Origin: Acidobacteriota bacterium
GTDB lineage: Bacteria; Acidobacteriota; Terriglobia; Terriglobales; Acidobacteriaceae
DNA: 64,000 nt
NCBI GenBank assembly: GCA_023410055.1
Contig: JAEYQK010000109.1
Coordinates: forward strand, 60,617-124,616
Reading direction: 5' to 3'
Below, in pieces: positions 52,687 to 59,961 of this stretch (its first letter is position 1; each line of letters starts with the position of its first letter). The notes below the pieces were generated by a model. That model did no database searches. It was not told the origin of the DNA and was given only the letters and a program-made list of their open reading frames with translations. Position numbers and translations under genes: made by a program.

Positions 52687-54834
52687 ATGGGCCAGGTGAA
52701 TAGGGCGAAATTAGTGGTACTGACGACCATAGCGCTTCTGTCGAGCGTATGGGCGCAACAGCGTCCGGCGGTCCCGCGCGCCCAGACACAAAACCCGCAT
52801 GGCACGCTGGCGCAGTCGTGCGAAAACTGCCATACGTTCACGACTTGGAAGCCCATCCGAAATTTGCCGGAGTTCAGTCACGACAAGACCCGATACCCAT
52901 TGCGGGGGATGCACGCGAACGTTACGTGCACACAGTGTCACACGAAGTTGCTCTTCACCAACGTCGGGCATACGTGCTCCGACTGCCACGCGGATATCCA
53001 CCGCGGACAAATGGGCGCCAACTGCCAAAATTGCCACAGCGTTAAAGGCTGGAGCGTTTCAACCAGGCAGATTCAACAGCACCAAAACCGATTCCCGCTG
53101 GTGGGGGCACATGCTGTGCTCGAGTGCGAGGCATGCCACAAGCAGGCCGCTCAGGGACGCTTCACCGGCCTTTCAACCGATTGCTTCACGTGCCACGCGA
53201 AAGACTTCAGAACAACGGCCTTCGATCACACCGGATTTCCAGTCACGTGCAACTCGTGCCACCGCATGGATTCGTGGTTCGGTGCCTCGTTTGATCATGC
53301 GAAGTTCACGGGATTCGCGCTGACCGGCATGCATGCGACCATCGACTGCCGGTCGTGTCACGTTAACGGCTTCACGAAAGGCACGCCGGTGACCTGCTAC
53401 GCCTGCCACGCGAAAGAATACAACGCTACGACGAACCCGAATCATGTTCAGGCCTCATTCCCCCGAGACTGCTCCGTCTGTCACACGACCGCAACTTGGA
53501 ATGCCGCGAATTTCGATCACGCGGCGTTAACCGGTTTTGCGCTGACGGGAATGCATGCGGGGCTGCAATGCGTTCAGTGCCATGTAGGAGGGAAGTATAC
53601 CGGCACGGCAGCGGATTGCGCCTCGTGCCATACGAAGGACTTCAACGCAACGACGAATCCTAATCACAGGACCTCGGGATTCCCGATGGACTGTTCGATT
53701 TGCCACACGACGAACGGGTGGAGGCCTTCATCGTTCGACCACAGCAAAGTGGGATTCGCACTGACCGGCGCACACGCGAGCGCTTCTTGCGCTTCATGTC
53801 ACACGAGTGGTTACACGGGCGGCGCACCGAAGACGTGCTATGGCTGCCATTCGAAGGACTACAACGGGGCGACCAATCCGAACCATGCCCAGGCAGGCTT
53901 CCCGCAGGATTGCACTGTGTGCCATACAACTTCAAGTTGGAGTGGAGCGAAGTTCGATCACGCGGCTTACACGGGGTTCGCACTTACGGGAATGCATTCT
54001 GGATTGCAGTGCATTCAATGCCATGTAGGTGGCAGGTACGCCGGCACGTCGGCGGATTGCGCATCGTGTCATACCAAGGATTACAACGCGACCACCAATC
54101 CGAATCACAAGACGTCGGGCTTCCCTATGGATTGCTCTATCTGCCACACGACGAAGGGCTGGAGTCCGGCGTCTTTCGATCACAGCAAGTCGGCATTTCC
54201 GCTGACCGGAGCGCACGCGAACGTTGCATGTGCGTCGTGCCACGTCAATGGGCAATTCAGTGGGTTGAGCACAACCTGCTCGTCCTGCCACATGAAGAAC
54301 TTCAACAGCACGACGAATCCGAACCACGTTCAGGCGAAGTTCCCGACGGATTGCCAGGTGTGTCACTCGACCACGGCGTGGCAGCCAGCGTCCTTCGATC
54401 ACAGCAAGACAGGGTTCCCGTTAACGGGAGCGCACGTCAACGTTGCTTGTGCTAGCTGCCACATTAATGGGGTGTACGCCGGAACTCCGACGGACTGCTA
54501 CTCGTGTCACAAAAAGGACTACACGGGGACGACGAACCCGAACCATGTTGCCTCGGGATTTCCCACGACCTGCAACACCTGCCACACAACGACGACGTGG
54601 GCGGGAGCGACCTTCAACCACACATGGTTCCCGATCTATTCAGGCACGCACGCAGGCAAGTGGACGACGTGCGCCGACTGCCACGTGAACACGGCCAATT
54701 ATGCGGTGTTCTCCTGTATCACGTGTCACCAGCACGATTCGTCAGTGGTGACGCCGAAGCACCGCGACGTTCGCAACTTCGTGTACAGCGCGACAAGTTG
54801 TTACGGCTGTCATCCGACGGGCAGGGGAGACTAG
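52687..54834 (+). CDS. 28-haem cytochrome c built from repeated three-haem modules
   Basis: 715 aa; ATG 52687 with GGGAG upstream; signal peptide (1-24, ends VWAQ). I count 28 CXXCH motifs by eye, from CENCH to CYGCH. From about residue 195 the chain is a series of ~73-residue modules, each with three CXXCH and three candidate distal His in FDH, TG(A/M)H and NPNH. Two modules (A1-B1) have been duplicated as a 441-bp block. A modular multihaem wire of this type may move electrons over a long distance. It lies 54 bp behind the 23-haem gene, and the next gene starts 2 bp after its stop. Confidence 0.92.
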   Translation: MGQVNRAKLVVLTTIALLSSVWAQQRPAVPRAQTQNPHGTLAQSCENCHTFTTWKPIRNLPEFSHDKTRYPLRGMHANVTCTQCHTKLLFTNVGHTCSDCHADIHRGQMGANCQNCHSVKGWSVSTRQIQQHQNRFPLVGAHAVLECEACHKQAAQGRFTGLSTDCFTCHAKDFRTTAFDHTGFPVTCNSCHRMDSWFGASFDHAKFTGFALTGMHATIDCRSCHVNGFTKGTPVTCYACHAKEYNATTNPNHVQASFPRDCSVCHTTATWNAANFDHAALTGFALTGMHAGLQCVQCHVGGKYTGTAADCASCHTKDFNATTNPNHRTSGFPMDCSICHTTNGWRPSSFDHSKVGFALTGAHASASCASCHTSGYTGGAPKTCYGCHSKDYNGATNPNHAQAGFPQDCTVCHTTSSWSGAKFDHAAYTGFALTGMHSGLQCIQCHVGGRYAGTSADCASCHTKDYNATTNPNHKTSGFPMDCSICHTTKGWSPASFDHSKSAFPLTGAHANVACASCHVNGQFSGLSTTCSSCHMKNFNSTTNPNHVQAKFPTDCQVCHSTTAWQPASFDHSKTGFPLTGAHVNVACASCHINGVYAGTPTDCYSCHKKDYTGTTNPNHVASGFPTTCNTCHTTTTWAGATFNHTWFPIYSGTHAGKWTTCADCHVNTANYAVFSCITCHQHDSSVVTPKHRDVRNFVYSATSCYGCHPTGRGD
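53467..54348 (+). repeat. Tandem 441-bp (147-codon) duplication inside the 28-haem cytochrome
   Basis: Modules A1 (53467-53688) and B1 (53689-53907) correspond to A2 (53908-54129) and B2 (54130-54348) with offsets of exactly 441 bp. A-type modules share TGFALTGMHxGLQCxQCHVGG; B-type share GFPMDCSICHTT. Each two-module block carries six haem sites. Confidence 0.85.
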
Positions 54835-54836
54835 GA

Positions 54837-56591
54837 ATGCAGTTACTTAGGCCAGTTATCGCGCTGCTGTGCATCGTGGGCATTTGCGCCGCGCAGGCAT
54901 CACCTTCTGTGACTGAACAACCCGTGCGATCGAACTTCCGCATTCGCTATGTCGCGAAGGATGCCATCTATGTTGAAGGCGGCCGCAACTCAGGATTGAG
55001 CGAAGGCACGCTGCTGGTGGTTAAGTCGAACCCGGCGGAGATTAAGAGCAAGGACCAGGCGAGTGATAATTGGGCCGCGACCGACAAAGCCGACGCAGGA
55101 GTGCTCGCGAAGCTGAAAGTTGTTTCGGTGGCGGATAGTTCCGCGGTGTGCGAAGTGGTGTCGAGCACGCGTCAACTCGTGGTCGGCGATGTCGCAACAT
55201 TGCCGCAAGAAGAGGTTGAGAGAATAGTCACGAAGCAGTCCCTCAGTAATACAAGACAGTATCCCGCAGTCGTGAGCTTTACCGAGGGCGATCCACTGGA
55301 CGAGGACGTGCGCGATGCGATTCCGCGCCCGCCGCTTCCCGAAGTCAACCAGGCGCGAGGGCGCTTCGGGATGGATTACAGCACAACCCGCAGCGGCGGT
55401 ATGAGTTCGTCGCAACTCGGATTTATCTTTCGCGCTGACATCACGCGAATCAACGGCACTTACTGGAACCTAAGCGGGTACTACCGAGGCGGCGTCAGTA
55501 CGGTTTCCGCGAAGTCGCAGCCGACTTTGCAGGACCTGATCAACCGTACGTACCACATGACCCTGACCTACGACAATCCGAACTCACGATGGGTGATGGG
55601 CTTCGGAAGAATGTATCTGCCCTGGGCCAGCAGCCTGGACACGATCGATGGTGGCTATTTCGGGCGAAAGCTCCGACATGGCGGCACGGTCGGCCTCTTT
55701 GCCGGACTGACGCCTGATCCGACTTCATGGAACTACGATCCGAGTAGGCGAATGGCTGGCACGTTTGTAAGCTACGACGGCGGGTCGTTCGAGAATGTGA
55801 AGTGGAGCACCACCACCGGGTTCGGCGTCAATCTACAGGGTTTTCAGATCACTCGTCCATTTGTGTTCGGCGAGAACACTGTTTCCTACAAGCGTTCGTT
55901 CTCGTTGTACCACTCGTACCAGATAGACCGACCCAAATCCGATCCGACGTTGCCGGCGATGAGTTTCGGAATCGGGCGGAGCTTCTTTAGCATGCGCGTT
56001 CAGCCGCATTCGCGCCTGTCGTTTGATCTCAACCACACATATTTTCGCGATCTGCCGACCTTCGATCCGCAATTGGTGGGGACAGGCTTGCTCGATAAGT
56101 ATTTGTTTCAGGGACTGAGCGGAGGTATGAGGGTGGAAGCACCACGACGCATCACGCTGTACACGAACATCGGGCGCAGCCATTCCAGCAGAGATACGAA
56201 GAGTTCGTGGAACACAATGTTAGGAGTTTCGAAAGCTCAGATATGGCGGACAGGACTTCGCGCAGATGTGCGGTATTCGAAGTTCGATAGCGCATTTGCC
56301 CGCGGTTCTTACAGGTCTGTAGCGTTGTCACGTACGCTCGGCGACAACCTGCGGATAGAGTTGCAGGGCGGCACGCAGTCGTTCCTTTCTTCGTTCACAA
56401 AAGACGTCGGTTCGCACTTCTTCAATTCGACCGTTGATTACTCGTTTAGCAGCCACTACTTCTTTCAAGGAGGGTTTACGACCGAGCGGGGTGGTTTGTG
56501 GAACTACAACCAGTTCTCATTCACGTTCGGCTATCGATTCGACAATCGAAGTCACAGAAGGGCGGAGGTGGCCGATGCGGCACATCACTAG
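54837..56591 (+). CDS. Outer-membrane beta-barrel protein of the cytochrome operon
   Basis: 584 aa from ATG 54837, 2 bp after the 28-haem stop. Signal peptide (1-20). Residues 25-125 look like a small SH3-like/periplasmic domain (YVEGGRNSGLSEGTLLVV). From about 170 to the end alternating polar/aromatic strands suggest a large barrel (GRFGMDYSTT, RWVMGFGRMYLPW, RSFFSMRVQPHSRLSFDLNHTYF, YFFQGGFTTERGG, NQFSFTFGYRFDN). No haem motif. By position it is the candidate outer-membrane pore or sheath for the multihaem cytochromes, analogous in role to MtrB/OmbB porins but without visible relation to them. Confidence 0.78.
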   Translation: MQLLRPVIALLCIVGICAAQASPSVTEQPVRSNFRIRYVAKDAIYVEGGRNSGLSEGTLLVVKSNPAEIKSKDQASDNWAATDKADAGVLAKLKVVSVADSSAVCEVVSSTRQLVVGDVATLPQEEVERIVTKQSLSNTRQYPAVVSFTEGDPLDEDVRDAIPRPPLPEVNQARGRFGMDYSTTRSGGMSSSQLGFIFRADITRINGTYWNLSGYYRGGVSTVSAKSQPTLQDLINRTYHMTLTYDNPNSRWVMGFGRMYLPWASSLDTIDGGYFGRKLRHGGTVGLFAGLTPDPTSWNYDPSRRMAGTFVSYDGGSFENVKWSTTTGFGVNLQGFQITRPFVFGENTVSYKRSFSLYHSYQIDRPKSDPTLPAMSFGIGRSFFSMRVQPHSRLSFDLNHTYFRDLPTFDPQLVGTGLLDKYLFQGLSGGMRVEAPRRITLYTNIGRSHSSRDTKSSWNTMLGVSKAQIWRTGLRADVRYSKFDSAFARGSYRSVALSRTLGDNLRIELQGGTQSFLSSFTKDVGSHFFNSTVDYSFSSHYFFQGGFTTERGGLWNYNQFSFTFGYRFDNRSHRRAEVADAAHH

Positions 56592-57375
56592 GGTTGCTGT
56601 CGCAATCCTTGTTGCGGTCGTCCATGCCGGGGTAATCCATGCGGAAAGCGCGACGACTGATTCTGTGGTGGAAAAGGCTAGTCACGAGGTGAGCGAGTTC
56701 CTTGATCAGTTCTCGGAAGTGAAATGCACGGAGCAGGTGTCGCAGTCGAAGCTCAGCAAGAGTGGGCGCACGGAGATCCACGAGAACAGTACCTACGACT
56801 ATTTCGTGCTGCTACAGGCGGACAACGATGAACTGACGCTTAGTGAATCGCGGTTGGCGGAGAAGAAGCCGGGGAATCCGGGCAAGACCACGCCTCTCCT
56901 TCTGACGAATGGATTTTCGACACTGTTTCTCATCTTTCACCCGTATTACAGAAATGGCTTCCGATTCGAACAACTGACGGATGAGATCGTTAACGGACAA
57001 ACGCTGAAGCGCGTGCATTTCTCGCATATCGCGGGAACGCGCACCCCGGCCGCGCTTGCCGTGAGAGGGCGGGAGTACCCGTTGGAACTTGTGGGAACGG
57101 CATGGATTGACCCGGCAAACGGCCAGGTCGCGCGGATGGAGGCGAGCTTGGCGAATAGCATGCGCGATGTTGGACTAGTGGGATTCTCGGTCGCCGTCGA
57201 TTACTCGCCGGTGGAACTTCCGGGATGGAAGCAGCAATACCGGTTCCCAAGCGTTGCGACCGTCGACGTCGAAAGCCTGCGGCAGCGATGGAGGAACATA
57301 CATCGTTTCACGAAATATAAGCGCTTCATGGTTGAGACCCAGCAGACCATCGCCGACAAAGGAGCGAAGGATTGA
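56575..57375 (+). CDS. Exported protein of unknown function in the cytochrome operon
   Basis: 266 aa from ATG 56575 (GGAGGTGG upstream), overlapping the barrel gene by 17 bp; the frame is open farther upstream but inside the barrel gene. Signal peptide (1-22, ends VIHA). The mature part is a mixed helix/beta domain of about 240 residues (KCTEQVSQSKLSKSGRTEI, TNGFSTLFLIFHPYYRNGFRFE, GTAWIDPANGQVARMEASL). No Cys-rich or catalytic motif. An assembly factor or periplasmic adaptor is a guess. TTG start of the next gene overlaps its stop. Confidence 0.7.
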   Translation: MRHITRVAVAILVAVVHAGVIHAESATTDSVVEKASHEVSEFLDQFSEVKCTEQVSQSKLSKSGRTEIHENSTYDYFVLLQADNDELTLSESRLAEKKPGNPGKTTPLLLTNGFSTLFLIFHPYYRNGFRFEQLTDEIVNGQTLKRVHFSHIAGTRTPAALAVRGREYPLELVGTAWIDPANGQVARMEASLANSMRDVGLVGFSVAVDYSPVELPGWKQQYRFPSVATVDVESLRQRWRNIHRFTKYKRFMVETQQTIADKGAKD

Positions 57376-58331
57376 GCACGATTCTCAGTATCACGAATCC
57401 AGTAGCTGTTCCTGACCAGAAGAGTGCAATCCGGCGCAAGGAGCTAGGTCATCGGATACGAGTGTTTGTGTGCGCGTTGCTGGCGATGGGCGTTGTAGTG
57501 GCGGTTGCGGCGTACGGGTTCGACTACTACGTGCTGAGCGCCGCGGATAGACCATTCTCTCCGAAACATCATTTGCTTCGGCCAAGCGGCAGAATTGGTA
57601 TCGATCTCGGCATTCTCGGCGTTGCGCTCTTCCTGGCGATCTTTGTCTATCCGTTGCGAAAGCGGAATCGCTGGCTGGGAAAGATCGGCTCGTCGAAGCA
57701 TTGGCTGGATTTTCACATTGTCTTCGGACTAACTGCGCCGGTGATCATAGCCTTTCACTCGTCGTTCAAGTTCAACGGCATCGCAGGAATGGCCTTTTGG
57801 ATCATGTCAGCGGTGGCCCTGAGTGGAATCGTTGGACGATATATCTACGCGCAGATTCCCAGGTCGTTGAACGACGCTGAGATGTCGCTGAAAGAACTTG
57901 AGGCGGCTGACAGCGATCTCATGCGAGAGTTGGCCGATCAGACCGTGCTTAATCTGTCAGATCTCGATCCTCTACTAAGATTGCCAAGTAATGAGGAAGT
58001 CTGCGATATGCCCGCAGTCCGCGCGATGTTGCTGGTGCTTGCGCTGGACATCGCAAGGCCGTTCCACGTTGCACGACTACGTGCGCGAGTGCTTAGTCTT
58101 GGCGGATTAATGGTTTCGTTTGGAGGGCTGCTGCGAACTTCCAATCGGGAACTGGAACGCGTGGTCGATGCGGCAAGGGCCAAGTCGTCGCTTTCGAAGC
58201 GCATCGTGTTCTTGTCGCGAACACAGCAGGTATTCCATTTGTGGCACGTCGTTCATCGTCCGTTTAGCTACTCGTTTGCAGTACTGGCAGTGATCCACAT
58301 TGCGGTGGTTACGATGTTGGGTTTTATGTGA
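57372..58331 (+). CDS. Membrane cytochrome-b-like electron carrier
   Basis: 319 aa, TTG start overlapping the previous stop (TTGA). Five likely membrane helices near 30-53, 76-96, 112-131, 138-158 and 296-318. His residues sit in pairs on helix 3 (HWLDFHIVFG...IIAFHSSF) and on the last segment (VFHLWHVVHRPF...AVIHIAVV), as expected for two b-type haems across the membrane. A soluble region of about 130 residues separates helices 4 and 5. Predicted to pass electrons from the cytoplasmic Fe-S/FAD protein encoded next to the periplasmic cytochromes; haem binding is inferred. Confidence 0.75.
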   Translation: MSTILSITNPVAVPDQKSAIRRKELGHRIRVFVCALLAMGVVVAVAAYGFDYYVLSAADRPFSPKHHLLRPSGRIGIDLGILGVALFLAIFVYPLRKRNRWLGKIGSSKHWLDFHIVFGLTAPVIIAFHSSFKFNGIAGMAFWIMSAVALSGIVGRYIYAQIPRSLNDAEMSLKELEAADSDLMRELADQTVLNLSDLDPLLRLPSNEEVCDMPAVRAMLLVLALDIARPFHVARLRARVLSLGGLMVSFGGLLRTSNRELERVVDAARAKSSLSKRIVFLSRTQQVFHLWHVVHRPFSYSFAVLAVIHIAVVTMLGFM

Positions 58332-58335
58332 TGAC

Positions 58336-59772
58336 ATGGAAACTCTGATTGCATTTCTCATTGCAGGCGCCATTACTCTCATATTCGTTCGGCAATATGT
58401 GAGCAAGCTTTCGCCCAAGCAACAGGCGGACATTGCCGCACCAACGTCACAAAAACGAGCGTGTCCTCGATGCAGCAAGATGATGGAGCAGGGATCGGCG
58501 TTCTGCCCGCATTGTGGCGCCGCGATAGCGATGTGGACGATCCACATGGCTTCCGAGCAGACTTCATCGTCCACTGGCGCACCGAAGGGACAAGCTAAAC
58601 CGGTCATCAATGCGTCGATGTGCATCGGGTGTGCGAGTTGTGTGCATGCCTGCCCCGAGACGGGAACGCTGGAGATGAGTGGCGGCAAAGCGATTCTCGC
58701 GCATCCCGAACGCTGCACCGGTCACGCGAAGTGCGCTGAGGTGTGTCCGACGCAGGCGATTGCATTGTCGTATGATGGCGTGCTCCAGACGATGCGAGTG
58801 CCGATGGTGAAGGCCGACTACGAAACGAATGTGCCAGGAGTCTTCATCGCAGGCGAACTGTGCGGCATGGGTCTCATCAAGACGGCGATCAATGAGGGCA
58901 AGATCGCGATTGATCACATTCGTGAGCGGCTCGCAAAGGAAACGTCGAATCAGGACGATGTCTATGACGTGGCAATCGTAGGCTCTGGACCTGCCGGACT
59001 GAGCGCGACGCTCACAGCCCATCAGTACGAACTTCGCTACATCACTTTGGAGCAAGGTGAAATTGCGGCGACGATTCGGCAGTATCCGCGTCAGAAATTC
59101 TTGATGGCCGAGCCGCTTGAGGTGCCGCTTTATGGCGCTCTGTATGTCGGTGATGGAAGCAAAGAGGCGCTGCTGAATGTCTGGGAGACGATCATCAGTA
59201 ACACCGGAATACGTATCAATACGAACGAGCGAGTTGAGTCAATCGGCAGGGAGTCTGGTGCGTTTCGGATCGTTACTCCCAAGGGGGAGTACGCTGCGCG
59301 TTATGTGGTGCTGGCCGCAGGTAAACGGGGAACACCGAGGAAGCTGGGGGTTCCCGGCGAAGACTTGGCTAAGGTGTCATACAGCCTCATAGAGGCCGAA
59401 AGCTACAAGGACAAAGATGTGCTCGTAGTCGGCGGAGGCGACTCGGCAATCGAGGCAGCTTTGGCTCTGAGTCGTTCAGGGACGAATCGGGTCACGCTTT
59501 CGTATCGCGGCGAATCCTTCCGGCGCGCGCGGCAGCGAAATGTGGATCAGCTTGAGAAGGCATCGAGTGAAGGCCGAATCCGCACTCTTTTGAACTCGAA
59601 TGTTAAGCAGATCGGCCCGGCGATGGTCACAATGCGCTCCGGCGAAAGAGACATCCTGCTGCCGAATGACTATGTGTTTGCGATGCTGGGTGGCGAGTCG
59701 CCCGAGGACTTCTTGCGCAAGATTGGCGTTGATATTGTCGAGAAGGCCCTGACCGCAACACCAACTTTCTAG
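58336..59772 (+). CDS. Membrane-anchored ferredoxin/FAD/NAD(P) oxidoreductase with permuted order
   Basis: 478 aa from ATG 58336, 4 bp after the previous stop. Order: membrane helix (3-19); zinc ribbon (C43, C46, C57, C60); [4Fe-4S] site CIGCASCVHACP (C96, C99, C102, C106); second site CTGHAKCAEVCP in which His130 stands where a Cys is usual (C127, H130, C133, C137); segment TNVPGVFIAGELCG (164-177), normally found at the C terminus of thioredoxin-reductase-like enzymes; FAD fold GSGPAG (216-221); NAD(P) fold GGGDSA (366-371). The TrxR-type CxxC disulfide is absent. It probably takes electrons from NAD(P)H to the cytochrome b encoded just before it. Last gene of the run. Confidence 0.85.
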   Translation: METLIAFLIAGAITLIFVRQYVSKLSPKQQADIAAPTSQKRACPRCSKMMEQGSAFCPHCGAAIAMWTIHMASEQTSSSTGAPKGQAKPVINASMCIGCASCVHACPETGTLEMSGGKAILAHPERCTGHAKCAEVCPTQAIALSYDGVLQTMRVPMVKADYETNVPGVFIAGELCGMGLIKTAINEGKIAIDHIRERLAKETSNQDDVYDVAIVGSGPAGLSATLTAHQYELRYITLEQGEIAATIRQYPRQKFLMAEPLEVPLYGALYVGDGSKEALLNVWETIISNTGIRINTNERVESIGRESGAFRIVTPKGEYAARYVVLAAGKRGTPRKLGVPGEDLAKVSYSLIEAESYKDKDVLVVGGGDSAIEAALALSRSGTNRVTLSYRGESFRRARQRNVDQLEKASSEGRIRTLLNSNVKQIGPAMVTMRSGERDILLPNDYVFAMLGGESPEDFLRKIGVDIVEKALTATPTF

Positions 59773-59812
59773 AGTAGCAGAGACACGATCAAACAGAATC
59801 GGCGTCCAAGAA

Positions 59813-59832
59813 CGCCTCCTTTTGCGGAGGCG
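59813..59832 (+). terminator. Hairpin after the oxidoreductase gene
   Basis: CGCCTCC, loop TTTTGC, GGAGGCG, 40 bp after the stop that ends the electron-transfer gene run. It lacks a T-run, so the terminator call is tentative. Confidence 0.5.
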
Positions 59833-59961
59833 CGCGCATGCGTTCTTCCATCGGAATTCCAGCAATTGCGGTGTATTCTTTAGGCTCCGTAGAAAGATCA
59901 TGTCCGGATACGCGGGTCCGCCGGTTGCAGCGGCTTCGCGCTTGGCGATCGGGAGATATCA

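Noticed and set aside
53253..54600. Regular repeats resembling a CRISPR array
   Set aside because: Repeats are in-frame protein modules of 219-222 bp in the cytochrome gene with diverged copies, not short identical repeats with unique spacers.
56434..56574. Upstream extension of the exported protein gene into the barrel gene
   Set aside because: The internal ATG 56575 has a good ribosome site and is followed by a signal peptide; the extension is out-of-frame barrel sequence.
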